Shown in pieces: positions 38,321-46,124 of a DNA stretch of 64,000 bases. Source of the DNA: Cellulomonas shaoxiangyii (GTDB lineage Bacteria; Actinomycetota; Actinomycetes; Actinomycetales; Cellulomonadaceae); contig NZ_CP039291.1 of the NCBI RefSeq assembly GCF_004798685.1, positions 1,798,001 through 1,862,000 of the forward strand, read 5' to 3'. Every line of letters starts with the position of its first letter. Positions within the stretch are counted from its first letter, which is position 1. The notes beneath the pieces are model-generated. The model ran no database searches. It was given only the letters and a program-made list of their open reading frames with translations, and was not told the origin of the DNA. The position numbers and the translations under genes were made by a program.

Positions 38321-39280
38321 GTGGAGCTCGACGTCACCGCCGCCCTGCGCACCCCCGCCCCGGTCGCCCGCCGCGACGCACCCGGCGCCGACCCCCGGGT
38401 CGCCGTCGCCGTCATCACGCACCAGCGCCGCCCCGAGGTGCTGACGGCCCTCGAGCGCCTGCGGGACCTGCCCGAGCGTCCGCACGTCGTGGTCGTGGAC
38501 AACGGCTCGACGGACGGCACCGCCGACGCGATCCGCGCCCAGCACCCGTGGGCCGAGCTCGTCGCGTGCCCGACGAACCTGGGCGCGATCGGGCGCAACG
38601 TGGCGGTCGACCGGCTGGACACCCCCTACGTCGCGTTCTGCGACGACGACACGTGGTGGGACGCGGGGTCACTGCGCGAGGCGGCGGACGTCCTCGACGC
38701 CCACCCGCAGGTCGCCGTGCTCACCGCACGGATCCTCGTCGAGCCCGGCGGCCGCGAGGACCCGATCGTCGCCGAGCTGCGCGACTCACCCGTCGTCGGG
38801 GCGCCGGGCCTGCCGGGTCCGGCGCTGGGCAGCTTCCTCGCCGGGGCGTCGGTCGTGCGGCGGTCCGCCTTCGTCGCCGCGGGCGGCTTCCACCCCCGCC
38901 TGTGGCTCGGCGGCGAGGAGGAGCTGCTGGCGGCCGACCTCGCCGCCGCCGGGTGGGAGCTCTGCTACCTCCCGTCGCTCACCGTGCACCACCAGCCGTC
39001 CCGCGCCCGTGACCCGCACGTGCGCCGACGCGACGGCATCCGCAACACCCTGTGGTTCACGTGGCTGCGTCGGCCGTTGCCCGCAGCGGTGCGCCGGACG
39101 GCGCACGTCGTGGCGTCCCTGCCGCGCGACCGCGTCTCGGCGGCGGGCGTCGCCCGGGCGTTCGGGGGCCTGCCGTGGGTGCTGCGCGACCGGCGTCCCC
39201 TGCCGCCGCACGCCGAGGCCCGGTTCCGCGCGCTCGAGGAGTCGCAGCGCCGCTCGACCGCCCGTCGCTACGTGAGCTGA
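38321..39280 (+). CDS. Glycosyltransferase family 2
   Basis: This is a 319-residue GT-A fold glycosyltransferase. The nucleotide-sugar-binding strand VVVVDNGSTDGT, the DXD-like AFCDDDTWWD, and the acceptor-side motif GGEEELLAADLAAAGW with YLPSLTVHHQPS are present. No membrane segment is clear, so it should act on the cytoplasmic side. The donor and acceptor are unknown. The GTG at 38321 fits the start of homology. An upstream GTG at 38261 would add an Arg-rich tail. It is a distant paralogue of the GT2 protein at 39796-41025, which shares the same DDD(S/T)WW, EEE and VHH motifs, so the pair probably builds related glycans. Confidence 0.88.
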   Translation: MELDVTAALRTPAPVARRDAPGADPRVAVAVITHQRRPEVLTALERLRDLPERPHVVVVDNGSTDGTADAIRAQHPWAELVACPTNLGAIGRNVAVDRLDTPYVAFCDDDTWWDAGSLREAADVLDAHPQVAVLTARILVEPGGREDPIVAELRDSPVVGAPGLPGPALGSFLAGASVVRRSAFVAAGGFHPRLWLGGEEELLAADLAAAGWELCYLPSLTVHHQPSRARDPHVRRRDGIRNTLWFTWLRRPLPAAVRRTAHVVASLPRDRVSAAGVARAFGGLPWVLRDRRPLPPHAEARFRALEESQRRSTARRYVS

Positions 39281-39339
39281 CTCCGCGCCGACCGCGGGGT
39301 ACGGAGCGGACGTCGCGCCGGCGGCGTGGCGCGCGTGGC

Positions 39340-39373
39340 GCGGCCTCGGCACCGCTGCCGGTGCCGAGGCCGC
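39340..39373. terminator. Bidirectional terminator between GT2 gene and small minus-strand gene
   Basis: A 14-bp perfect stem (GCGGCCTCGGCACC and complement) with a six-base loop lies between the GT2 stop and the stop of the convergent small gene. Confidence 0.7.
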
Positions 39374-39388
39374 CGTGCCGGTGCCGCG

Positions 39389-39538
39389 TCAGCCGACGTC
39401 GGGTGCGGCGTCCGGGTCCTCCTCGGGCTCCATGGTGTTCGGCTCGCCGCCGGCGCCCGCACCGACGCCGGTGTCCGACAGCTCGTCCGCGGTGGTGCCG
39501 CCGGTGCCCGTCGTCGGGCTCTCGTCCGTCTCGCTCAT
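39389..39538 (-). CDS. Small acidic hypothetical protein
   Basis: This is a 49-residue protein beginning MSETDESPTTGTGG, rich in Gly, Thr, Glu and Asp and probably disordered. A strong GGGGAGG site lies five bases before the ATG, which makes it a likely real gene despite its size. I know no function. Similar short acidic proteins with an MSE start are common in this order. The C-terminal tail of the neighbouring GT2 protein (from residue 340) has the same style. A longer frame up to 39775 has no support. Confidence 0.55.
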   Translation of the reverse strand: MSETDESPTTGTGGTTADELSDTGVGAGAGGEPNTMEPEEDPDAAPDVG

Positions 39539-39795
39539 CCGAACCTCCCCTGTGGCTGGTCCCGCCAGCGTGCGACCGCGCGAGGGCGTCCGCAACCGTG
39601 CGGCGAGAGCGCGGGTCCGGACCGACGGGGCGGCGCCCTGCGCGGACCGTCCGGCGGGTGCGCCGGCGCCGTCAGGGTCCGGGGCGCGCTCGGCCCGGGG
39701 CGTCCCTAGGGTGGGGGCGCACCGCGCGCGCCCCGTTCGCGTCCCGGGCCGGCCGCCGGTCGACGCCCCGACCACTCGACCCTCCCGAGGTGACG

Positions 39796-41025
39796 ATGAC
39801 CGGCACGCCGTCGACGTCCGACGCCGCGTCCACGCCGACCGCCACGGCGGGTGCCCCCGCGCCGCGGGGCGCGGCCCCCGGTTCGGCGGAGGGGTGGGTG
39901 CGTCCGGTGGAGGACGAGCGCGTGAGCGTCGTCGTCATGAGCCGCGACCGCCGTGACGAGCTGCTCGGCACGCTGCGCCGGCACGCCGCGCCCGTCGTCC
40001 TGGTCGACAACGCGTCGGGCGACGGCACGACCCCCGCGGTGCGCGCCGCGGTCCCGGACGTGACGGTGCTGCCGCTGCCGGAGAACGTCGGGGCGTACGC
40101 GCGCACGCTCGGTGCGCGGGCCGTCACGACGCCGTACGTCGCGTTCGCCGACGACGACTCCTGGTGGGCGCCCGGCTCGCTGCGGGTCGCGGCTGACTGG
40201 CTGACGGCGCACCCCGACGTCGCGGCCGTGCAGGCGCACGTCCTGGTGGGAGCGGAGGACCGCCCGGACTCGTTCTGCGAGGTGCTCGCCGCGTCGCCGC
40301 TGCCCCGGCCGGCCGGCGTCGACCGTCCCGTGCTCCTCGGCTTCATCGCGTGCGCGGCGATGGTCCGCCGCGACGCCTTCCTCGACGTGGGCGGCTTCGA
40401 CGACCTCGTGCGGTTCCCGGGCGAGGAGGAGCGGCTCTCGCTCGACCTCGCGGCGCGCGGCTGGTCGGTCGCCTACCTCGACACCGCCACGGTGCACCAC
40501 CACCCGTCGCCGCGTCGTTCCGACCCCGCGGCGCGGCAGGCGGCGATCGTGCGCTCCGCGGTCCTGACCGCCGTCCTGCGGCTGCCGTGGTCGCGCGTCG
40601 CCCGCCGCGTCGCCGGCGCCTGGGCCGACCCGGCCGGCCGGCGTGGTCTGCGCCGGGCGCTGCGCGACGTGCCCCGCGCGATGCGCCGCCGTCGCGTCGT
40701 CCCGCCGCACGTGCGGGACCTGCTCGCGGTGCTCGACCGGGCCGACGCGGTGCCGGCCGCAGGCACCCCCGCTCCGGTGGCGGGCGGCGCGGGCGCCGGT
40801 CAGGGTGGGCCCATGAGCGAGGAGACCGTCCACCCGGCCCAGCAGCGTCCCGAGACGGACCTGCCCGAGAACCAGCCGATGCCCGGCAGCCGGGAGGACG
40901 CGGCCCAGCCGTCGCCCGGCGACACGCAGGACCAGGCGGTCCGGCGCATCTACCCGTCGGACCCGACCGGGCAGGACCCGGACCCGCTGGTCCACGACCC
41001 CCGCCCGGACGAGTCCGGGGCCTGA
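39796..41025 (+). CDS. Glycosyltransferase family 2 with acidic C-terminal extension
   Basis: This is a 409-residue protein. After a disordered Ala/Pro/Thr start, a GT2 domain (about 40-275) shows VVLVDNASGDGT, AFADDDSWWA, FPGEEERLSLDLAARGW and ATVHHHPSP. A basic helical region follows (about 270-315). The last 70 residues begin at an internal ATG (40813) with MSEETVHPAQQ and are acidic, Pro- and Gln-rich and unlike a glycosyltransferase. They could be a fused tail or a separate small protein made from the internal start in the same frame. GAGGTGACG precedes the ATG at 39796. A TAGGGT box at 39706-39711 may be its promoter. The donor sugar and acceptor are unknown. Confidence 0.85.
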   Translation: MTGTPSTSDAASTPTATAGAPAPRGAAPGSAEGWVRPVEDERVSVVVMSRDRRDELLGTLRRHAAPVVLVDNASGDGTTPAVRAAVPDVTVLPLPENVGAYARTLGARAVTTPYVAFADDDSWWAPGSLRVAADWLTAHPDVAAVQAHVLVGAEDRPDSFCEVLAASPLPRPAGVDRPVLLGFIACAAMVRRDAFLDVGGFDDLVRFPGEEERLSLDLAARGWSVAYLDTATVHHHPSPRRSDPAARQAAIVRSAVLTAVLRLPWSRVARRVAGAWADPAGRRGLRRALRDVPRAMRRRRVVPPHVRDLLAVLDRADAVPAAGTPAPVAGGAGAGQGGPMSEETVHPAQQRPETDLPENQPMPGSREDAAQPSPGDTQDQAVRRIYPSDPTGQDPDPLVHDPRPDESGA

Positions 41026-41146
41026 CGGCGGGGCACGACCGGCCCGGCCCCGGCGCCGCGTCGGCCCGGGGCGGGCGACCACGTCCGCCACGCGCGTGGT
41101 TGCCACCTCACGCCTGCCCCCGTTCCGGCGTCTGCACACTGTGAGG

Positions 41147-41662
41147 GTGTCGGAGCCGTTCGAGCACGTGGTGCGGGCCCACGGGGCGACCGTGCTGCGC
41201 GTCTGCCGCGCGCTGCTCGGTGCCCACGACGCCGACGACGCGTGGTCCGAGACGTTCCTGTCCGCGCTGCGCGCGTGGCCGACGCTGCCCGCGGGCGTCA
41301 ACGTGGAGGCGTGGCTCGTGACGGTCGCGCGCCGCAAGGCGCTCGACGAGCTGCGCCGGCGCGGGCGGCACGCGGTGCCGGTCGAGGCGCCGGACGTGCT
41401 CGGCGCCCGGCCGCTCGTCGCCGGCGCCCCGCGGCCGGGGGACCGCGACCTCGACCTGTGGGACGCGCTGCGCGTGCTCCCCGACAAGCAGCGCCGGGTC
41501 GTCGTGCTGCACCACATCGGCGGGCTCCCGTACGCGGACGTCGCGGACGTGGTCGGCGGCACCGACGCGGCCGCACGCAGGGCCGGGGCCGACGGCGTGG
41601 CGGCCCTGCGACGCAGGTTCGCGGTCGCGGCCGCCGAGGACGACCCGAGGAGGCGGTCATGA
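41147..41662 (+). CDS. ECF-type RNA polymerase sigma factor
   Basis: This 171-residue protein has sigma region 2 (about 5-65: FEHVVRAHGATVLRVCRALLGAHDADDAWSETF) and region 4 (about 110-160: LPDKQRRVVVLHHIGGLPYADVADVV), the ECF pattern. The start could be the GTG at 41141 or the one at 41147. I use the latter because homology begins directly after it. The stop overlaps the Ogt start (ATGA), so the two are co-translated. No anti-sigma gene is adjacent. Linkage to a DNA-alkylation repair gene suggests a stress role, but that is inferred from position only. Region 4 is slightly divergent at its recognition helix (TDAAARRAGADGVAALRR). Confidence 0.82.
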   Translation: MSEPFEHVVRAHGATVLRVCRALLGAHDADDAWSETFLSALRAWPTLPAGVNVEAWLVTVARRKALDELRRRGRHAVPVEAPDVLGARPLVAGAPRPGDRDLDLWDALRVLPDKQRRVVVLHHIGGLPYADVADVVGGTDAAARRAGADGVAALRRRFAVAAAEDDPRRRS

Positions 41663-42276
41663 CCACCACGACGACGGCGGACGGCGGCGCGCTGGCCCGG
41701 CTGCACGCACGCCTCACCTCCGACGCGGAGCGGGCGGGACTGCTCGACGTCGCGTACCGCGTCGCCGACAGCCCGGTCGGCCCGCTGCTCGTCGCGGCGG
41801 GGGAGCGCGGCGTGCTGCGCGTGGCGTTCGCGGTGCAGGGGCACGACGCCGCGATCGCCGAGCTCGCCGCGCGCGTCAGCCCCCGGGTGCTCGAGGGCGG
41901 GCGTCGCCTCGACCCGGTGCTGCGCGAGCTCGACGAGTACTTCGCCGGCACCCGCCGGGTCTTCGACGTGCCCGTCGACCTGCGCCTGCTCGACGGCTTC
42001 CGCCGCGAGGTCGTCGACACGCTGCCGCGCGTGCCGTACGGCGCCACCGCCTCGTACGCGGCGGTGGCGGCGCTCGCCGGCCGGCCCACCGCCGTGCGCG
42101 CCGTGGGCACCGCGTGCGCGCGCAACCCCGTGCCCGTCCTCGTGCCCTGCCACCGCGTGGTCCGGTCGGACGGCACTCCCGGCCGGTACGCCGGCGGGGA
42201 CGCCGCCAAGGCGACGCTGCTCGCGCTCGAGCGGGCCGCCGCGCGGCCCTCGCCCGCGGCGGGGGACGGCGCGTAG
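41659..42276 (+). CDS. ogt: Methylated-DNA--protein-cysteine methyltransferase
   Basis: This 205-residue protein repairs O6-alkylguanine by moving the alkyl group to its own cysteine in a single-turnover reaction. The active site PCHRVV holds Cys164. The RAVGTACARNP helix and the downstream glycine-rich segment (GRYAGGDAAKATLLALE) match the Ogt type. The N-terminal half (1-110) is the usual ribonuclease-H-like cap. It overlaps the ECF sigma factor gene by four bases. Its stop codon TAG forms the first part of the likely minus-10 box of the next gene. Confidence 0.94.
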   Translation: MTTTTTADGGALARLHARLTSDAERAGLLDVAYRVADSPVGPLLVAAGERGVLRVAFAVQGHDAAIAELAARVSPRVLEGGRRLDPVLRELDEYFAGTRRVFDVPVDLRLLDGFRREVVDTLPRVPYGATASYAAVAALAGRPTAVRAVGTACARNPVPVLVPCHRVVRSDGTPGRYAGGDAAKATLLALERAAARPSPAAGDGA

Positions 42277-42279
42277 CGT
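42274..42279 (+). promoter_or_regulatory. Minus-10 box for leaderless DUF2277 mRNA, overlapping the ogt stop
   Basis: TAGCGT ends seven bases before the ATG at 42287. Its first three bases are the ogt stop codon, so one hexamer appears to serve both roles. Confidence 0.4.
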
Positions 42280-42286
42280 CGGGAGC

Positions 42287-42559
42287 ATGTGCCGGAACAT
42301 CACGACCCTGCGCGGCCTCGAGCCGCACGCCACCGACGACGAGATCGCCGCGGCCGCCCGTCAGTACGTGCGCAAGGTGACCGGCGTGCAGCAGCTCTCG
42401 GACGCGACGCGCGAGCCGTTCGAGGCCGCGGTCGCGGAGATCACCGCGATCACCGCGCGCCTGCTCGACGAGCTCCCCGAGCGGCGGCAGCCGCCGGCCA
42501 CCGTGCCGCCGCTGCGCCGCCCGGAGGTGCAGGCGCGCATCGCCGCCCGCGGCGCCTGA
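42287..42559 (+). CDS. DUF2277 family protein
   Basis: This is a 90-residue protein of the DUF2277 family. The conserved opening MCRNITTLRGLEPHATDDEI and the AARQYVRKV(T/S)GVQ block are present. A Pro/Arg tail follows. The function is unknown. Family members are small, cytoplasmic and common in actinobacteria. GGGAGC lies directly before the ATG, and TAGCGT is placed for a leaderless start. The gene lies 10 bases after ogt and could also be read as the third member of that operon. Confidence 0.88.
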   Translation: MCRNITTLRGLEPHATDDEIAAAARQYVRKVTGVQQLSDATREPFEAAVAEITAITARLLDELPERRQPPATVPPLRRPEVQARIAARGA

Positions 42560-42572
42560 GACCGCGCGCCGG

Positions 42573-42616
42573 CCCGCGGCGAAGGACCGCGCGTCGGTCC
42601 GCGAAGCCGCCGCGGG
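42573..42616. terminator. Hairpin between DUF2277 gene and convergent hypothetical gene
   Basis: CCCGCGGC pairs with GCCGCGGG (42609-42616) around an inner GGACCG/CGGTCC stem, forming a compound hairpin between the two convergent stop codons. Confidence 0.5.
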
Positions 42617-42617
42617 G

Positions 42618-42944
42618 TCAGGACGTCGCGCCCGACGGCGGGTACGGGACCAGCCGGGGGATGCCCTCGGGCGCCACCGCGGCGAGCGCGAGGAAGCGCG
42701 CCTCGGCGCGGTGCAGCCGGATGTGCTCGTCGAGGGACCAGCCGGGCCCGTTCGTGAGGGTCATGCCGCACGCGCAGCCGATCGTGACGCTGCCGCCCGG
42801 GCCGACCCGTACCTGGCCCACCGTGGTGTGGTCGGTGAACGCGCGCACCTTGGCGCGGCGCATGGGGGCGCTCACCGGCTCGGGCAGCGCACCGTCGTCG
42901 TCGGGCGCTCCTGCCGGTGCGGCGTCGTGCGAGGGGTCGGGCAC
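42618..42944 (-). CDS. Hypothetical protein with CxC motif, downstream of mqo
   Basis: This is a 108-residue protein of unknown function. Residues 28-100 look ordered: MRRAKVRAFTDHTT, a Gly-rich turn, IGCACGMTL with two close cysteines, and an Arg/His/Glu-rich helix (LDEHIRLHRAEARF). The first 27 residues are Pro/Asp-rich and may be disordered. The GTG at 42944 lies five bases after the mqo stop and would make an operon. The ATG at 42863 is the alternative start. The two cysteines could bind a metal, but only two ligands of that kind are visible. Confidence 0.6.
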   Translation of the reverse strand: MPDPSHDAAPAGAPDDDGALPEPVSAPMRRAKVRAFTDHTTVGQVRVGPGGSVTIGCACGMTLTNGPGWSLDEHIRLHRAEARFLALAAVAPEGIPRLVPYPPSGATS

Positions 42945-42949
42945 GACGG

Positions 42950-44440
42950 TCAGTGTCCGCTCGTCAGCGTCCCGCCGTCGACCATCTGGTCGAGCTCGAA
43001 CGCCGCGTCCCAGTCCTGGCCGCCGAGGCTCGGCATCATCCGGTGCAGCTGCGGCCCCCACGCCTCGGCGTGGTCGGGGAAGCAGCGCTGCAGCAGGTCG
43101 AGCATCGTCGCGACGGCCGTGGACGCTCCCGGCGACGCACCGAGCAGGCCCGCGATGGAGCCGTCGGCGGACGACACGAGCTCGGTGCCGAACTCGAGCA
43201 CGCCGCCGCCCTTGCCGCGCTTGATCACCTGGACGCGCTGCCCGGCGGTGATGAGCTCCCAGTCGCGGGGGTCGGCGTCGGGCATGTACGAGCGCAGCGA
43301 GCGCAGCCGCTGGGTCTCGGTGGCCGTGACCTCGCGGACCAGGTAGGTGAGCAGGTCGAGGTTCCGCATGCCGACGGCGAGCATGGGCACGAGGTTGCCG
43401 GGCCGGACGGACCGCACGAGGTCGCCCCAGGAGCCCTGCTTGAGGAACTTCATGCTCCAGCCGGCGTACGGGCCGAACATCAGCGCCCGGCCCCCGTCGA
43501 CCACGCGCGCGTCGAGGTGCGGGACGGACATCGGCGGCGCACCGATCGCGGCCTTGCCGTAGACCTTCGCGTCGTGCCGGGCGACGAGCTCGGGCTTCGT
43601 GGTGCGCAGGAACTGCCCGCTGATGGGGAACCCGGCGTACCCGCGGATCTCCTTGATGCGCGAGCGCTGCAGCAGGTGCAGGGCGCCGCCGCCGGCGCCG
43701 ACGAAGACGAACCGTGCGGTGCGGGTGCGCTTGCCCCCGCCGTTCCAGCGGCGGTCGGCGACGCGGACGCGCCACAGGCCGTCGCGGCGGCGACGCAGGC
43801 CCACGACCTCGCTCTGCGTGTGCAGCGTGGCGCCGCGCGCGACGGCGTCGTCGAGCATGGCGCGCGTGAGGGCGCCGAAGTCGACGTCGGTGCCGGAGGT
43901 GGCGCGGGTGGCGGCGATCGGCTCGTCGGCGTCGCGGCCCGCGACGAGGAGCGGCGCCCACGACGCGATCGTCTCGCGGTCGGTGCTCAGCTCCATGTCC
44001 GCGAAGAGGCGGTGCGCACGGAGCGCCTCGTACCGGCGCCGCAGGTACTCGACGTCCTGCGCGCCGCGCACGAACGTCATGTGGGGCGTGTGCGTGACCG
44101 CGTGCTCGGCCCCCGGCAGCCGGCCGAGCCCCGCCAGGTGCGCCCACAGCTCGCGCGAGAGCTCGAACTGCTCGTTGATGGTGACGGCCTTCGCGATGTC
44201 GACCGAGCCGTCGGCCTTCTGCGGCGTGTAGTTCAGCTCGCAGAGGGCGGCGTGGCCCGTGCCGGCGTTGTTCCACGCGTTGGAGCTCTCCTGCGCCGGG
44301 CCGTCGAGGCGCTCGTGGATCTCGATGCGCCAGGACGGCTCGAGGGTCCCGAGCAGCGCCGCCAGCGTCGCGCTCATGATGCCGCCCCCGACGAGGAGGA
44401 CGTCGACGTCTGCTGCCGTGTCGTGCGCACGCGTAGCCAC
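42950..44440 (-). CDS. mqo: Malate:quinone oxidoreductase
   Basis: This is a 496-residue FAD-dependent peripheral membrane enzyme that oxidises malate to oxaloacetate and passes electrons to quinone. An N-terminal dinucleotide-binding loop (LLVGGGIMS, near residue 15) is followed by the family blocks AWNNAGTGHAALCELNYTP, VTHTPHMTFV, GTDVDFGALTR, FPISGQFLR and SPGASTAVATMLDLL. The length is typical. The start is GTG. TAACAT sits six bases upstream, so the mRNA is probably leaderless and begins at the start codon. The small CxC protein gene follows. The gene is divergent from a small hypothetical gene. Confidence 0.96.
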   Translation of the reverse strand: MATRAHDTAADVDVLLVGGGIMSATLAALLGTLEPSWRIEIHERLDGPAQESSNAWNNAGTGHAALCELNYTPQKADGSVDIAKAVTINEQFELSRELWAHLAGLGRLPGAEHAVTHTPHMTFVRGAQDVEYLRRRYEALRAHRLFADMELSTDRETIASWAPLLVAGRDADEPIAATRATSGTDVDFGALTRAMLDDAVARGATLHTQSEVVGLRRRRDGLWRVRVADRRWNGGGKRTRTARFVFVGAGGGALHLLQRSRIKEIRGYAGFPISGQFLRTTKPELVARHDAKVYGKAAIGAPPMSVPHLDARVVDGGRALMFGPYAGWSMKFLKQGSWGDLVRSVRPGNLVPMLAVGMRNLDLLTYLVREVTATETQRLRSLRSYMPDADPRDWELITAGQRVQVIKRGKGGGVLEFGTELVSSADGSIAGLLGASPGASTAVATMLDLLQRCFPDHAEAWGPQLHRMMPSLGGQDWDAAFELDQMVDGGTLTSGH

Positions 44441-44446
44441 CCGGCG

Positions 44447-44452
44447 ATGTTA
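44447..44452 (-). promoter_or_regulatory. Minus-10 box for leaderless mqo mRNA
   Basis: On the minus strand TAACAT ends six bases before the GTG start of mqo. No Shine-Dalgarno sequence is seen in the short gap. Confidence 0.45.
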
Positions 44453-44619
44453 GGTCGACGTCGAGAGGTGTCCTGCACTCAGCGAATGTGACCTTGGTCT
44501 CCCGGGTCCGCGTCCGCGGCGGCCGGTCGGCGGTCCGCGGCCCCCGGCACGCGCGACCGCAGCGGAGCGGCCCGGAGGACGGGCCCGAGGCCGTGTCCCT
44601 CTGCCAGCGGGTGCGGGGG

Positions 44620-44635
44620 ACCGCTCCGAAGCGGT
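44620..44635. promoter_or_regulatory. Inverted repeat upstream of small hypothetical gene
   Basis: ACCGCT and AGCGGT flank CCGA, a perfect 6-4-6 inverted repeat that ends 10 bases before the ATG at 44646. It could be an operator overlapping the promoter of the small gene. The remaining mqo-side gap shows only the mqo minus-10 box. Confidence 0.3.
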
Positions 44636-44645
44636 ACAAACGAGC

Positions 44646-44858
44646 ATGACCCGCAACCGCACGCGCGACCTCGCGTCCGACCCCGCCGCTCAGCGCATCG
44701 CCGACCGGCAGCCCTCCGACGCCGACCTCGTCGGCGCCGACACCCGCTCGGGTGGCGACCCGGACGGGGGCCCGCGCTCGCTGCAGGCGTCCGAGCGCGA
44801 GGGCGGCGACGAGGCGCTCACCAGCAGCGAGGACTGGGACGACCCGTCGCGGCTCTGA
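44646..44858 (+). CDS. Small hypothetical protein
   Basis: This is a 70-residue hydrophilic protein beginning MTRNRTRDLASDPAAQ, rich in Asp, Arg, Gly and Ser and ending in SEDWDDPSRL. No domain, signal peptide or membrane segment is visible. It is supported by its isolated position, a following terminator, and a codon pattern like its neighbours. An inverted repeat lies directly upstream. The function is unknown. Confidence 0.5.
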   Translation: MTRNRTRDLASDPAAQRIADRQPSDADLVGADTRSGGDPDGGPRSLQASEREGGDEALTSSEDWDDPSRL

Positions 44859-44902
44859 CGCCCAGGCACGACCGCGGCCCGGCTCGGGCACGCGACGCAC
44901 GA

Positions 44903-44938
44903 CGGCCCCCGCCGACCGGTGACGGTCGACGGGGGCCG
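44903..44938. terminator. Bidirectional terminator
   Basis: CGGCCCCCG and CGGGGGCCG form the outer stem, with an inner CGACCG/CGGTCG stem and a GTGA loop. It lies between the small plus-strand gene and the convergent APP1-like gene. Confidence 0.7.
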
Positions 44939-44945
44939 GGTCGCG

Positions 44946-46124
44946 TCAGGCGCGGGCGGTCGCGGGCGTGAACCCGTGCTCGCGCGCCCGGGCGAGCAGC
45001 TCCTCGCCGTCGGCGCCCTGCAGCACCGGGATGCCGGGCCGGTCCGCCTCCGCCTCGGCCTCCTCCGACTGCGCGGTCGCCGTCGGCATACCGTGCGAGA
45101 GCACGTGCTCCGCGGCCGTCAGCTGGCGGATGAGCACCGCCTCCACCCGCTCGGGGTGGTGCTCCACGGCGCCGGCGTAGATCTCCGGGTCGTGCTGGCC
45201 GTCGTCGCCGACGAGCAGCCACCGGACCTGCGGCAGCTCGCTGAACAGGCGGCGCAGCTGGGTCACCTTGTGCTGCTGCCCGCTGCGGAACAGGCCGGTG
45301 TTGGTCGGTCCCCAGTCCGTGAGCAGCAGGGGGCCCGCCGGGTAGTCGTTGCGGCGCAGGAAGCGGCCGATCGCGGGCGCCGCGTTCCAGGCGCCGGTCG
45401 ACAGGTACACGAGCGGCCGGTCCTCGTGGCCGGCGCGCAGCTCGCGGTACAGGCGGGACATGCCCGGGACCGCCTCGCGCGCGTTCTCGTGGCGGACCAG
45501 CGTGTTCCACGCCGCGACGAGCGGGCGCGGCAGGCGCGTGACCATCACGGTGTCGTCGATGTCGCTGACGATGCCGACCGTCGGCTCGGGCCCGACGACG
45601 CACACCTGTGCGACGGCCTGCGCGCCGTCGGCCGACGTGAGAGTCACGTCGTGCCAGCCCGGGGGGAGGTCGGACGGGACGACCGCGTCGACGTAGCCCG
45701 CGCGGTCCGTCGTCACGACGTGCGTCGCGTCCCCGACCCGCACCTCCAGGTCGGCGCCCGCGACGGGCGAGGTGAGGAAGGAGCGCCACCCGCGCACCGA
45801 CGGCGCCGGTCGCTCCTCACCGGTCTGCGCGGCACCGCCCGCCCCGGGCAGGTCCGCGCCGGCCACCTGCGGCGAGGCGAGGAGGGTGCGCGCGAGCACC
45901 CGGACCCAGCCGTCCGAGCCGTAGCTCGCGTAGGCGACGATGCGGACCGTCCACCCCCGGGCGCGCAGCACGCGCGCCACCGCGGAGTCGAGCCGGTCCT
46001 CGACGCGCGCCGCGACGTGCACGCGCGGGCGGGTGGGGCCGTCGAAGCGGGGGGCGACACGACCCGCACGCAGCCCCTCCCCGTCGGCGGCGACGGGCTC
46101 CTCGTGGGTGGGGACGGCGGTCAC
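44946..46124 (-). CDS. App1/DUF2183 family phosphatase-like protein
   Basis: This is a 392-residue protein of the APP1 phosphatidate-phosphatase-like (DUF2183) family. An N-terminal beta domain (about 30-190) precedes a HAD-like catalytic domain with GIVSDIDDTVMVT (DxDDT motif, near residue 205), then YLSTGAWN and LLVGDDGQHDPEIY. In yeast the family dephosphorylates phosphatidate. Bacterial substrates are not established. No signal peptide is seen. The GTG start overlaps the Dps stop (GTGA), so it is co-translated with Dps. This pairing with a stress ferritin is unusual and may link membrane-lipid or phosphate turnover to starvation. Confidence 0.88.
   Translation of the reverse strand: MTAVPTHEEPVAADGEGLRAGRVAPRFDGPTRPRVHVAARVEDRLDSAVARVLRARGWTVRIVAYASYGSDGWVRVLARTLLASPQVAGADLPGAGGAAQTGEERPAPSVRGWRSFLTSPVAGADLEVRVGDATHVVTTDRAGYVDAVVPSDLPPGWHDVTLTSADGAQAVAQVCVVGPEPTVGIVSDIDDTVMVTRLPRPLVAAWNTLVRHENAREAVPGMSRLYRELRAGHEDRPLVYLSTGAWNAAPAIGRFLRRNDYPAGPLLLTDWGPTNTGLFRSGQQHKVTQLRRLFSELPQVRWLLVGDDGQHDPEIYAGAVEHHPERVEAVLIRQLTAAEHVLSHGMPTATAQSEEAEAEADRPGIPVLQGADGEELLARAREHGFTPATARA

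Noticed and set aside
44460..44640. A tRNA or small RNA in the mqo upstream gap
   Set aside because: I see no cloverleaf, no TTCGA T-loop and no conserved stem beyond one short inverted repeat.
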